A program made the translations under genes and the position numbers. This document shows, piece after piece, positions 45,195-54,716 of a DNA stretch of 64,000 nucleotides. The notes under the pieces were generated by a model, which saw only the letters and a program-made list of their open reading frames with translations, made no database searches and was not told where the DNA came from. The stretch is from JAGNGI01 sp035448825 (GTDB lineage Bacteria; Fidelibacterota; UBA2242): assembly GCA_035448825.1 (NCBI GenBank), contig DAOTJS010000001.1, positions 124,001 to 188,000 on the forward strand, read 5' to 3'. Position 1 is the stretch's first letter; every line of letters starts with the position of its first letter.

Positions 45195-47402
45195 TTGCGC
45201 TTTAAGATATCAATATTTTTACTTTTTTTTCTGTTTATAACTGGGTGTTCATCTTCCGGGATTAACAATCCTAATCAATTTGTCAATCCATTCATTGGAA
45301 CGAGTGGTGGCGGTAACACTTTTCCGGGAGCGTTGGTTCCCTGGGGAATGGTGTCGGTTAGTCCGCATACTGATTTAAAGGCGCCGTCGGGCTACATTCA
45401 CGGCGAGCCCTATTTTTACGGTTTTGGACAGGTTCATCTTAGTGGAACCGGTTGTGCCGATTTAGGAAGTATTATTATTACCGCAACACGGGGTGAAATT
45501 AAGACCGAGCCGCACCAATACCGCTGTTCGTATCAGAATGAGCAGGCTAAGCCGGGCTATTATGCGGTGAATTTAAATGAACCGGATGTGAAGGCGGAAG
45601 TAACGGCAACGACGCATTGTAGTTTTGCCAGATTTACGATCGGCAAAGACGGAGATGTTAATATTTTAATTGATGCCGGGCGGAGCTTAGTTGAACGGCA
45701 GGGAGGTAGCGTCCGTTTTGTTTCTCCTACCGAAATCGAAGGTTATAATCTGTCAGGTGGTTTATGTGGTGAAGACAATCAGCATCAGGTATATTTTGTT
45801 ACGAGGGTAAGTGCCGCTCCTCAGAAATTCGGTATATGGATAGATGATCAAGTCAGTGAAGATATTTCACAAGCTTCGGATGAGAATAGTATTGGAGCCT
45901 GGATGACTTTTACATGCCAGAACGGGCAAATTGTGAATATTAAAACTGGAATTTCCTATGTCAGCATCGCTAATGCCCGGCAAAATCTAGATGCCGAAAT
46001 TACCGATTGGAATTTTGACAAAATTGGGCGGAATGCAGAACACGAATGGCGAAAACAGTTATCAAAAATTAAAATATATGGCGGAAGTGAAGAAAATTTG
46101 ACGAAATTCTATACAGCACTTTACCATTGTTTGATTCATCCTAACATTATTAGTGATGTGAATGGCGAATATCCTATGATGGGACATACCGGTATAGGTA
46201 AATATACTGATCGGGAACGCTATACAGTATTTTCGCTATGGGATACTTATCGCACTCTGCATCCTCTTTTAACGTTGATTTATCCTGAACGGCAATCAGC
46301 GATTATTCGGACGATGATTGATATGTATTCGGAATCTGGCTTTCTGCCAAAGTGGGAACTCGCTGGTAATGAAACTTATATGATGGTCGGTGATCCTGCC
46401 CCAATCGTAATCGCCGATAGTTATCTAAAAGGGATACAAGATTTTGATCCTGATTTAGCTTTGGAGGCAATGCTCAAACCGACGTTACTGGATTCTGGAG
46501 AATCAGCCCCGCCGATTCGGGCTGGTTACCACGAACTGCTGAAATATGGTTACATCCCATTTGAACAAGATACGAATCAAGCCTGGTGGGTTTGGGGACC
46601 GGTTTCGACAACGCTTGAATACTGCCTGTCCGATTTTTGTATTGGAAATATGGCAAATCTATTGGGGAAAAATCACATTGCGGAAGAGTTTTATAAAAGG
46701 GCATTATACTATCGCAACCTCTTCGATCCGGAAACCCAATTTATACGTCCCAAAATGAAAAACGGCGAGTGGATGGAACCTTTCGATCCACTTGCGACCG
46801 AAGGCTCTGGTTATTGGGAAGGTTCCGGCGGTCCGGGCTATGTGGAAGGCAATGCCTGGAATTACACCTGGTTTGTGCCGCACGATGTTTCAGGACTCAT
46901 TGACCTTTTCGGTGGGTATGAACCTTTCAAAATAAAATTGGAGCAGTGTTTTTCTGAGGGACACTTTACCATAACCAATGAACCCGATATTGCTTATCCT
47001 TATTTGTTTTCTTATATCCCGGGATATGAAAATCGAACGGCTGAACTAGTTCAGGATATTTCAGCAAAAGAATTTGGAATTGCAGCTGACGGCTTACCGG
47101 GCAATGATGACGCCGGCGCGATTTCGGCCTGGTTTGTTTTCTCGGCGCTGGGATTTTATCCAGCTTGTCCGGCAAAGGATGAGTACCGGCTTGGAATTCC
47201 GTTGTTTCAAAAAGCAACTATAGAGATGGACAAGGAATATTATCTCGGGAAACAGATCGTAATCGAAAAATCAGGAAATTTTGGCAACACGGCTCGTCTG
47301 AAAGAAATCATAATTGACGGTGAAAGATGGGGCTCGTTTGGAATAACTCATAAACAGCTGACTGAAGGCGCTCACTTAAAATTTGTTTACGATCAGGAGT
47401 AA
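45195..47402 (+). CDS. GH92 alpha-mannosidase lipoprotein
   Basis: About 735 residues. A lipoprotein signal (LLFFLFITGC-SSSG) is followed by GH92 signatures: NPFIGTSGGGNTFPGA, PHTDL, EGNAWNYTWFVPHD and the diagnostic GNDDAGAISAWFVFSALGFYPACPA. The family is calcium-dependent and removes alpha-mannose with inversion. I prefer the TTG at 45195 because AGGGA lies 7 nt upstream and it gives a normal signal peptide. GTG 45147 or TTG 45174 are in frame but overlap the acyltransferase gene. Probably periplasmic or outer-membrane anchored, trimming mannose side chains or glycans. Confidence 0.9.
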   Translation: MRFKISIFLLFFLFITGCSSSGINNPNQFVNPFIGTSGGGNTFPGALVPWGMVSVSPHTDLKAPSGYIHGEPYFYGFGQVHLSGTGCADLGSIIITATRGEIKTEPHQYRCSYQNEQAKPGYYAVNLNEPDVKAEVTATTHCSFARFTIGKDGDVNILIDAGRSLVERQGGSVRFVSPTEIEGYNLSGGLCGEDNQHQVYFVTRVSAAPQKFGIWIDDQVSEDISQASDENSIGAWMTFTCQNGQIVNIKTGISYVSIANARQNLDAEITDWNFDKIGRNAEHEWRKQLSKIKIYGGSEENLTKFYTALYHCLIHPNIISDVNGEYPMMGHTGIGKYTDRERYTVFSLWDTYRTLHPLLTLIYPERQSAIIRTMIDMYSESGFLPKWELAGNETYMMVGDPAPIVIADSYLKGIQDFDPDLALEAMLKPTLLDSGESAPPIRAGYHELLKYGYIPFEQDTNQAWWVWGPVSTTLEYCLSDFCIGNMANLLGKNHIAEEFYKRALYYRNLFDPETQFIRPKMKNGEWMEPFDPLATEGSGYWEGSGGPGYVEGNAWNYTWFVPHDVSGLIDLFGGYEPFKIKLEQCFSEGHFTITNEPDIAYPYLFSYIPGYENRTAELVQDISAKEFGIAADGLPGNDDAGAISAWFVFSALGFYPACPAKDEYRLGIPLFQKATIEMDKEYYLGKQIVIEKSGNFGNTARLKEIIIDGERWGSFGITHKQLTEGAHLKFVYDQE

Positions 47403-47408
47403 TTTCTG

Positions 47409-48443
47409 GTGAATCTGAGCCGTTATATCAAGATTATCATATTAAGCACAATGCTGATTTCGGTGATTGTCTGTCTGGAGTATTGCCAGGAGGAGTCAGA
47501 ACCACCGGTTACTTTTACCAATCCCGTTGTTGCTGATGGCGCCGATCCCTGGGTAATCCAATACCAAAATTTTTATTATTACTGTTTTTCGACGGGGGAT
47601 CGCATCTGGATTAGCCGCTCCAGGAATCTGCACGAGATTGGATTAGCGGAGCAGAAGTTGGTCTGGCAGCCGCCGAAGGGCAATCCCTGGTCGGAAGAAT
47701 TATGGGCGCCGGAGTTGCATTTTCTTAACAATAAATGGTATATCTATGTAGCGGCTGATGATGGCGCGAATGAGAATCACCGGATGTATGTTCTGGAAAG
47801 TGATAATATTAATCCCCAGAGCCAATACACTTTAAAAGGAAAAATTGCCGATTCATCGGATTGTTGGGCAATTGACGGAACCGTTCTAGAATATAAAGAT
47901 CGTCTCTATTTCGTCTGGTCAGGTTGGGCAGGGAATGTCAATGTTCAGCAGAATCTTTACATTGCTCCGATGAGCAATCCCTGGACAATCAGTGGCAATC
48001 GAGTGCTAATTTCCGAACCTGAATATGAATGGGAGAAAGTTGGGCGTCCCTTGGTGAATGAGGGGCCAGAGATATTAAAGAAAAATGATAAAATTCATAT
48101 TATTTATTCCGCCAGCGGGAGTTGGACGGATGATTATTGTTTGGGTCAATTAACTTTTACGGAGGGAGATATTTTGTCGCGCGAAAGTTGGATTAAAAAA
48201 GCCATGCCAGTTTTTTCGAAAACGGAAACTGTTTTCGGTCCGGGACATGCCTCATTTGTCAAGTCGCCTGATGGTCGCGAGGATTGGATTGTTTACCACG
48301 CCGCTAAATATAAAGGCGGTGGCTGGAATCGCGACGTGCGAATGCAGAAATTTGGCTGGTATAGCGATGATTCGCCTGATTTTGGGACGCCGGTAAGTGC
48401 TGGAGTTTTGTTGGAAGTCCCTTCTGGTTCAGATAGGAAGTAG
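47409..48443 (+). CDS. GH43-family exported glycosidase
   Basis: 344 residues starting at GTG with AGGAG upstream. A hydrophobic N-terminus (IIILSTMLISVIVC) suggests export, perhaps as a lipoprotein. The five-bladed propeller shows the three GH43 acids: Asp in DGADPWVI, Asp in CWAIDGTVLE and Glu in VNEGPEILKK, plus FGPGHASF. GH43 enzymes act on arabinose or xylose linkages, which fits the GH10 genes following at once. Subfamily cannot be assigned by eye. Confidence 0.9.
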   Translation: MNLSRYIKIIILSTMLISVIVCLEYCQEESEPPVTFTNPVVADGADPWVIQYQNFYYYCFSTGDRIWISRSRNLHEIGLAEQKLVWQPPKGNPWSEELWAPELHFLNNKWYIYVAADDGANENHRMYVLESDNINPQSQYTLKGKIADSSDCWAIDGTVLEYKDRLYFVWSGWAGNVNVQQNLYIAPMSNPWTISGNRVLISEPEYEWEKVGRPLVNEGPEILKKNDKIHIIYSASGSWTDDYCLGQLTFTEGDILSRESWIKKAMPVFSKTETVFGPGHASFVKSPDGREDWIVYHAAKYKGGGWNRDVRMQKFGWYSDDSPDFGTPVSAGVLLEVPSGSDRK

Positions 48444-48492
48444 TTGAATATGATGGAAATCAAGTAATAATTCGGGGAGATAATTAGCAGTT

Positions 48493-50088
48493 ATGGCAAA
48501 TGTCACAAATTCTCAGTCAAAAGCACTCAGTCCTAAAGGCGAACTGCTTTTTAAGCCATTTTTTGTGCAGAAGGGCGTTGGCCCTCATCTTGGTGATTTT
48601 GCATTTGCCACTGACGAAAACGGCGATACTTTTTCATCGAATACGACAATTGATGGCGACGGAATAAAAATTTCGGATACCAAAGGCCATAAGCGTTTCG
48701 GAATCAACGTGCGCTGGAATGTGGAAGGTTTCGGGTACAATGACTATACTGCTGATAATCGTGGTGAATTTTACGAGTTGCCGACCTCTGGGAGGCAAAT
48801 TGTCTATAATTTGAATTACGAATTTGCCGCCAGTCGAGTGGCGAGAAACCGCCAGCGTCGTAATAATTTTGAAAAAGAAGGGTGGCGACCTTCTAAAGAG
48901 ACTGCCGTATATTTAGATTTGTCGGAAGGATTATTAGAAGACGCCGGTCGAAAACCACGCCTGAGCGAGGATTGTGCTCAATTTGCTCAAAAAGCCCTCC
49001 ATTATGCTTTATGGGGTAGCGAGATGATGGAATTGGAAAAGGCAAAATGGAGTATTGAACGTGCAGGACGCCGCGCGAATTTTCTCTTCGGTTGCGATGC
49101 TCGGGCTTATTATGAAATGCCGAAAGATCGGTTTGTGGAATATTTCGCTAGGCTCTTCAATTTTGCGGCGTTGACGTTTGTCGTGAATGGCGATCCAGAG
49201 ATGGATATTTTTGAACCAGTTGAAGGGCAATTAAATTTTACGCATCGCGATATACTTTGCAACGTTTTACGACAGAACGGGATAAAAGTAGAAGGGCGTT
49301 TGCTGTTCTGGTTTCATAAATGGGTTACACCCGACTGGCTGGCGCATAAGGATTTTGACCAATTGAAAAAATATGTCGAGACTCATACCCGGGCAGTGCT
49401 CGGTCATTATGGTGATCGGATGTATGCCTGGGAGGTAGTCAATGAGTTCCACGACTGGGCTAATGAAGTGCAATTAAATCCGGAACAAATCGTGGAATTG
49501 ACGAAATTTGCCTGTGAAGTAGCTCGCGATACGGTTCCAAATATTCCGCTGATGATCAACAATTGTTGTCCGTTTGCGGAATATGTTCATTTAGGAAATT
49601 GGTCGGGGCAAAAAGCCCTTTATCCGCAACGCACTCCCTGGCAATTTGTGCGCGATCTTGTCGCCGCCGATGTGGATTTCGATATTATCGGTTTGCAGTA
49701 TTATTATCAATACTGTGATTTACAAGATTATATCGTTAATCTTGAACGCTATGAATCTTTCAAGAAAAAAGTCCAGATTTCCGAAATTGGTGCTACCAGC
49801 GGCCCTACCGAAGAATCTGTCAAGAATGGTAGTTTAGGTTTCCCGACCGAACCTTATTCCTGGCATCGTCCGTGGGATGAGGAACTCCAAGCCGACTGGG
49901 CAGAAGCTTTATATTTAATTGGTTATAGTAAGTCCTGGATTGATTCGGTCTTGTGGTTTGATTTTATTGATAATGGTGCCTATTATGACAACGGCGGTTT
50001 ACTGCGAGGGCGTGGTCGCCATCCCAAAGTGGCTTACGAACGCCTTTTAAAATTGCGCAGTTGGTTAGATTCATTGGAAAAGAAATAG
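48493..50088 (+). CDS. GH10 endo-xylanase-like enzyme, copy 1 (no export signal)
   Basis: 531 residues. The N-terminal region (to about 200), shared with the two following paralogues, contains a beta-sandwich-like part (FGINVRWNVEGFGYNDYTADNRGEF) and a helical segment. The GH10 TIM barrel follows, with acid/base E318 in AWEVVNEFHDW and nucleophile E431 in VQISEIGATSG. There is no signal peptide, and an in-frame TAA at 48481 rules out a longer N-terminus. It is therefore probably cytoplasmic and acts on imported xylo-oligosaccharides. GGGGAGA lies about 12 nt before the ATG. Confidence 0.88.
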   Translation: MANVTNSQSKALSPKGELLFKPFFVQKGVGPHLGDFAFATDENGDTFSSNTTIDGDGIKISDTKGHKRFGINVRWNVEGFGYNDYTADNRGEFYELPTSGRQIVYNLNYEFAASRVARNRQRRNNFEKEGWRPSKETAVYLDLSEGLLEDAGRKPRLSEDCAQFAQKALHYALWGSEMMELEKAKWSIERAGRRANFLFGCDARAYYEMPKDRFVEYFARLFNFAALTFVVNGDPEMDIFEPVEGQLNFTHRDILCNVLRQNGIKVEGRLLFWFHKWVTPDWLAHKDFDQLKKYVETHTRAVLGHYGDRMYAWEVVNEFHDWANEVQLNPEQIVELTKFACEVARDTVPNIPLMINNCCPFAEYVHLGNWSGQKALYPQRTPWQFVRDLVAADVDFDIIGLQYYYQYCDLQDYIVNLERYESFKKKVQISEIGATSGPTEESVKNGSLGFPTEPYSWHRPWDEELQADWAEALYLIGYSKSWIDSVLWFDFIDNGAYYDNGGLLRGRGRHPKVAYERLLKLRSWLDSLEKK

Positions 50089-50099
50089 AGGATTATAAA

Positions 50100-51770
50100 A
50101 TGCCGAGAATTACACGACGCAAGTTTCTCAAAATGGCAACTTATGCCGGTCTGGGCGGAATCGTTGGTGGGCAAGCTTTATCTGCACCCCTGGTTTTGAC
50201 GCCCAAACGCACCAAAACCAATACCGAAGGCGGTGAATTGATTTTCAAACCGATTTTCGTTCAGAAAGGACGAGGCCCTCATTTGCTAGATTGGGCGTAT
50301 GCCAGTGATGAACAGTGGGATGCTTTCCATTCAAACATCACCGCAACTAATGAAGGCGTGAAAATTTCTGATACAGAAGGCATTCGGAAATTCGGTATTG
50401 ATGTTCGCTGGAATGTGGAAGGCTTCGGCTACATCTATATCACCGCCGATAACGGTGGTGAATTTTATGAATTACCTCCGAAAGGGAGCCGACGCGAGCT
50501 GAATCTCAATTTTGAATTGGCGAAAAGTCGCGTACTGCGTAACCGACGACGTTTAAAATTACTCAGTCAAAGTGGCTGGCAACCGTCGCGCGAGGTCAAG
50601 GAATTGCTGGCGCTATCCGATAGTCTCTACGAAGACGCCGTAAAATCTCAGGCATCAGCGGAACTCTGCGGTGATTACGCCCAGAGAGCACTGTATTATG
50701 CCATGCTGGTCGGCGAGAAAATGGAACTCGAAAAAGCTGACTTTGAAATTCGTAAAATCGGTTACCGGCCGAATTTTTTCATCGGTTGCGATTCACGGGC
50801 TTTCTACCAGATGGACCCAGAACTGTTTATGGAACGATTCACCGAGCTTTTCAACTATGCCACGATTACTCATTATCTGCTGAGTGGTTATTATCAGGAT
50901 TTCGAACCGAAAGAGGGGCAGAAGAATTTCAATTTAAGGGATGCCGTGTTCAAAGAACTACGTCAAAATGGGATCACAGTCGAAGGGCGTCCGCTTTTCT
51001 GGTTCTATCAATCCACGACCCCGGATTGGTTGCGCAATAAATCCTACGATCAGTTATTGAAATATGTCGAAAGTCACACCAAAGAGGTCGTTGGTCATTA
51101 TGGCGACGGAATGTACGCCTGGGAAGTAATCAATGAAGCGCATGACTGGGCAAACGAACTGCGCCTGAAACCGGAGGAAATTGTCAATGTGACTAAACTC
51201 GCCTGTGAAGTTGCCAAAGCCACCAATCCAAAAGTCCATCGGCTGATTAATAACTGCTGTCCTTTCGCTGAATATGTTCAGTTGAAAAAATGGGGCGAAC
51301 TGGATGCTATCTATCCTCAGCGGACGCCTCATCAATTTATGCAGGACTTAGTAGATGCCGGAGTGGATTTTACAATCACCGGCCAGCAGATGTATTTCCC
51401 CTATCGCGACTTGCAGGATACGATTATGCTGATCGAGCGATTGGAAAAATTCGGACGACCGGTGCAATTGACCGAGATCGGGGCATCTTCCGGACCGACT
51501 AAAGACTCCATCAATTCAGGGCAATTAGGAATGCCTACCGAACCATATGTCTGGCATCGTCATTGGGATGAAGAATTACAGGCTGATTGGCTGGAAGGAG
51601 TATATACCTTAGCATATAGTAAACCGTGGATCGAAGCCGCAAACTGGTACGACTTCGTTGATCCTTACGCTTGGATAAAAACGGGTGGTCTTCTGCGCAG
51701 TCCAAACGGTGAAAGAAAAGCCGCTTGGCAACGTCTGTTGAAACTCAAAGAGCAGTGGAAAAATTTGTAG
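50100..51770 (+). CDS. GH10 endo-xylanase-like enzyme, copy 2 (Tat-exported)
   Basis: 556 residues. A twin-arginine signal (TRRKFLKMATYAGLGGIVGGQALSA) is followed by the same N-terminal region as copy 1, then the GH10 barrel with E346 in AWEVINEAHDW and E459 in VQLTEIGASSG. It would be folded in the cytoplasm and exported to the periplasm. ATG 50100 has GAGG upstream; the longer frame (from 50061) begins inside the previous gene and would bury the Tat motif. It starts 11 nt after copy 1. Confidence 0.9.
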   Translation: MPRITRRKFLKMATYAGLGGIVGGQALSAPLVLTPKRTKTNTEGGELIFKPIFVQKGRGPHLLDWAYASDEQWDAFHSNITATNEGVKISDTEGIRKFGIDVRWNVEGFGYIYITADNGGEFYELPPKGSRRELNLNFELAKSRVLRNRRRLKLLSQSGWQPSREVKELLALSDSLYEDAVKSQASAELCGDYAQRALYYAMLVGEKMELEKADFEIRKIGYRPNFFIGCDSRAFYQMDPELFMERFTELFNYATITHYLLSGYYQDFEPKEGQKNFNLRDAVFKELRQNGITVEGRPLFWFYQSTTPDWLRNKSYDQLLKYVESHTKEVVGHYGDGMYAWEVINEAHDWANELRLKPEEIVNVTKLACEVAKATNPKVHRLINNCCPFAEYVQLKKWGELDAIYPQRTPHQFMQDLVDAGVDFTITGQQMYFPYRDLQDTIMLIERLEKFGRPVQLTEIGASSGPTKDSINSGQLGMPTEPYVWHRHWDEELQADWLEGVYTLAYSKPWIEAANWYDFVDPYAWIKTGGLLRSPNGERKAAWQRLLKLKEQWKNL

Positions 51771-51853
51771 TAGTCTTAGGAAGTGCATCAGAAAAATGCT
51801 GGTTAGTTAATTGTGTGAAAATATTACCGGAGCAATGGAGGATTTTAAGATAA

Positions 51854-53530
51854 ATGAAAAGTGAGTTATCCTTAAAGAAAACTCTATCACGACGCGAATT
51901 TATTCGGAAAAGTGCAATGGGTATAGTCGGAGCCACAATTTTCCCACCTTTCCTGGAGAAGTCGAATATTTTAGCCAAAACCACCAGACCGGTGCTATTT
52001 CGGCCATTTCCTCATCCGTGGATGCCGCCACTGAATTTCGCTTATACGGCTGATGCCAACGGCGACCCTTTTCAATCTGGAATTCAAGTAACTGGGGACG
52101 GAATTGTCATACCTGAAGATTTAGGAAATCGGCGCTTCAGTGTGAACTGCCAGTGGTTTATCGAAGGATTTGGGAACTGTTTTTTGAGTGCCGATAATGA
52201 CGGCGAATTTTATTCTTTAAAGGAATTGACAGGACGGAATGAATTTATTTTAAATCATGAATTTGCCAGAAGTCGAGTAGCACGTAATCAGGAAGTCATA
52301 AGACGCTATCAAGCGCAGGGCACTAAATTTTCGCCAGAAGTGATTCGTTTATCCGGTTTAGCCGAGGAATATCTTGAAGATTCCACCAAACATAACACCG
52401 ATAGTGAAAGATGTGCTTCTTTAGCGGATAAAGCTCTTTATTATGCTTTATGGACGGGTGAAAATATTGAACTGGAACATGCTCGGCAAATGATAGCCCG
52501 AAATAATCGCCAGGATGAGGTTTACTTTGGTTGTGAATCCCGCCAATATGTTTGGGCGAAAAATGAAGAATTCACCAGACGTTTTGTCGAATTATTCAAT
52601 TTTGCCACTGTGACTCATTATGTATGGGACACCTGGTATGAATTGTTTGAACCGCGAGAAGGAGTCTATAATTGGGGAATCAAGGATAATATCGTGCGCT
52701 GGCTAACCGAGAACAATATTACTATCGAAGGACGTCCGTTGTTCTGGTTCCATCCGACTGTAACTCCCGAATGGTTGAAAAGTAAAAATTATGATCAATT
52801 GAGAAATTATGTAGATAAACATATTAGCGACGTTGTTGGCCATTATGGCGATCAGGTTTTGCATTGGGAAGTCATAAATGAATATCACGACTGGGCGAAT
52901 ATTTTCAATCATACACCTGATCAAATCACGGAAATCGTCCGCCAGGTATGTGACAAAACCCACGAGGTCAATCCGAAAGTTGATCGCCTAATCAATAATT
53001 GTGCTCCCTGGGGTGAGTATGTGGCTAGAGGTCGGATGGCACGAATGGATGCCACCCGGCCTCTGCGGACTCCGCATCAATTCATCACTGATTTACTGGA
53101 TGCGGGCGTTGAATTCGATACGCTGGGGATTCAAATTTACTTTGGTAATCGCGATTTATCGGATATAATGCGGATGCTGGAACGCTTCGAGAAATTCGGG
53201 AAACCGATTTATATCACCGAAATCGGCACTACCTCAGGCCCGACTTTTGAAACCGTAATGGATCGCAGTATGGGTATATCCGGTAAACCCTATGATTGGC
53301 ATCGAGCCTGGGACGAAGAATTACAGGCCGATTGGTTGGAACAAGTTTATACCCTCTATTACAGCAAACTCAATATCAAAGCCATCAACTGGTATGATTT
53401 TTCTAATTTTCGCCCGTTTATTGTTAATGGTGGACTGGTGACCGAAAGTTGTGAACCAAAACAGTCGTTTTATCGCTTGAAGGAATTATTGAGTAGCTGG
53501 AATCGTTTGCCTGATAATATTAAAAAATAG
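51854..53530 (+). CDS. GH10 endo-xylanase-like enzyme, copy 3 (Tat-exported)
   Basis: 558 residues. The Tat motif SRREFIRKSAMGIVGATIF is followed by the shared N-terminal region (FSVNCQWFIEGFGNCFLSADNDGEF) and the GH10 barrel with E343 in HWEVINEYHDW and E456 in IYITEIGTTSG. It is more divergent than copies 1 and 2 and lies 83 nt after copy 2, the largest gap in this cluster, which contains GGAGG before the ATG. Likely periplasmic with a somewhat different specificity. Confidence 0.9.
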   Translation: MKSELSLKKTLSRREFIRKSAMGIVGATIFPPFLEKSNILAKTTRPVLFRPFPHPWMPPLNFAYTADANGDPFQSGIQVTGDGIVIPEDLGNRRFSVNCQWFIEGFGNCFLSADNDGEFYSLKELTGRNEFILNHEFARSRVARNQEVIRRYQAQGTKFSPEVIRLSGLAEEYLEDSTKHNTDSERCASLADKALYYALWTGENIELEHARQMIARNNRQDEVYFGCESRQYVWAKNEEFTRRFVELFNFATVTHYVWDTWYELFEPREGVYNWGIKDNIVRWLTENNITIEGRPLFWFHPTVTPEWLKSKNYDQLRNYVDKHISDVVGHYGDQVLHWEVINEYHDWANIFNHTPDQITEIVRQVCDKTHEVNPKVDRLINNCAPWGEYVARGRMARMDATRPLRTPHQFITDLLDAGVEFDTLGIQIYFGNRDLSDIMRMLERFEKFGKPIYITEIGTTSGPTFETVMDRSMGISGKPYDWHRAWDEELQADWLEQVYTLYYSKLNIKAINWYDFSNFRPFIVNGGLVTESCEPKQSFYRLKELLSSWNRLPDNIKK

Positions 53531-53540
53531 GACAAGAATA

Positions 53541-54689
53541 ATGACATCGAAAGAACGTTTATTGATTGCTTTAAAAGGTGGAGTAGCAGACCATGTTCCG
53601 GTTAGTCCAGATATATCGGTAATGGTACCGGACCGACTGGATGGACGCCCATTTTATGAAATTCATCTGGATGGTCGCGAACATTATGGCTGGACTTCAG
53701 CCACACATGGTGAGGTTTACGTCAAGGCGGTGAAGTACTTCGATATGGATGGTTTTTATATGTATGGTGGCTTGAAAGAGGTTAAAGTATCGAGTTCGCT
53801 GGATTTTGAGTCAGAAACAATAGATATACCGTCTGGAAAACTTGTCAAGCGCACCTGGCATACAGCTAAAGGTGATGTAACCGAGGAGGAAATATTTTTT
53901 GCCGATGAATCCCCCTGGCGGAGTGTCAAACCGATTAAAAACCTGCAAGAGGATTTCGAGAAATTTCAGCTGGTAATGGGAAAAGGCGATTGGGAATGGG
54001 AAAAAGAATTTCGTGATAAACAGGTTATTGGTGATCTGGGTGTCTATTTGGGAATGATTCCAGTTTTCCAGGATTGGTGGTTTAGCAATCGGGATGGCGG
54101 TTTTGAGAACGTATTCTCCGATTTATTAATGGAAGCTGACTATATGCAAAAAGTTCATGAATACTGGATGACCTGGGCATTAGCCTATCTGCGGGCAATG
54201 ATTGCGGCTAAACCCGATGTGATTATGCTGGGCGGTTCCAGCGCCAGCCTTAGTGTAAGTTCTCCGGATATTTTCCGGAAATATGAATTACCTTTTATTC
54301 AACAAGCGTCCAGTATTTGTAAAGCGGCGAATATGCCCTGCCACCTGCATATTTGTGGTCGTTCCTGGCCATTGGTGCAAATAGTGGCAGAAGAAACGGA
54401 CGTTACTTCGATGGAACCGATGGAAGAACCGCCAACAGGTAATGTGGATATTGCTATGGTTAAGAAAAGATTTGGCAAAAAGTTGGCAATCAAAGGTAAT
54501 ATCAATACCACTGAGTTTATGATGCGAGCGACTCCTCAACAGGTAGAAGATAAGTGTAAACGCCTGATTGATGATGTCGGCTACGACGGTGGTTTTGTTC
54601 TTTCGACCGGTGATCAATGTGGCCGTGATACTCCGGATGCTAATCTATTCAAAATGGTAGAAGTGGCTAAAACGTATGGAAAATATTAG
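53541..54689 (+). CDS. Uroporphyrinogen decarboxylase-family protein, MtaA-like methyltransferase candidate
   Basis: 382 residues of the URO-D fold. It has the zinc triad seen in MtaA/MtbA-type methylcobamide methyltransferases: H270-x-C272 in CHLHICGRS and C360 in GDQCGRDTP. It lacks a heme-pathway context. True HemE enzymes lack this triad, so a role in methyl transfer is more likely (family knowledge plus inference). It starts 10 nt after the third GH10 gene, so a methylated sugar such as 4-O-methylglucuronate of xylan is a possible indirect substrate. No corrinoid protein is visible in the window. Confidence 0.78.
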   Translation: MTSKERLLIALKGGVADHVPVSPDISVMVPDRLDGRPFYEIHLDGREHYGWTSATHGEVYVKAVKYFDMDGFYMYGGLKEVKVSSSLDFESETIDIPSGKLVKRTWHTAKGDVTEEEIFFADESPWRSVKPIKNLQEDFEKFQLVMGKGDWEWEKEFRDKQVIGDLGVYLGMIPVFQDWWFSNRDGGFENVFSDLLMEADYMQKVHEYWMTWALAYLRAMIAAKPDVIMLGGSSASLSVSSPDIFRKYELPFIQQASSICKAANMPCHLHICGRSWPLVQIVAEETDVTSMEPMEEPPTGNVDIAMVKKRFGKKLAIKGNINTTEFMMRATPQQVEDKCKRLIDDVGYDGGFVLSTGDQCGRDTPDANLFKMVEVAKTYGKY

Positions 54690-54716
54690 GACAGGAAAAA
54701 TTCAAAAAAGCTTATA

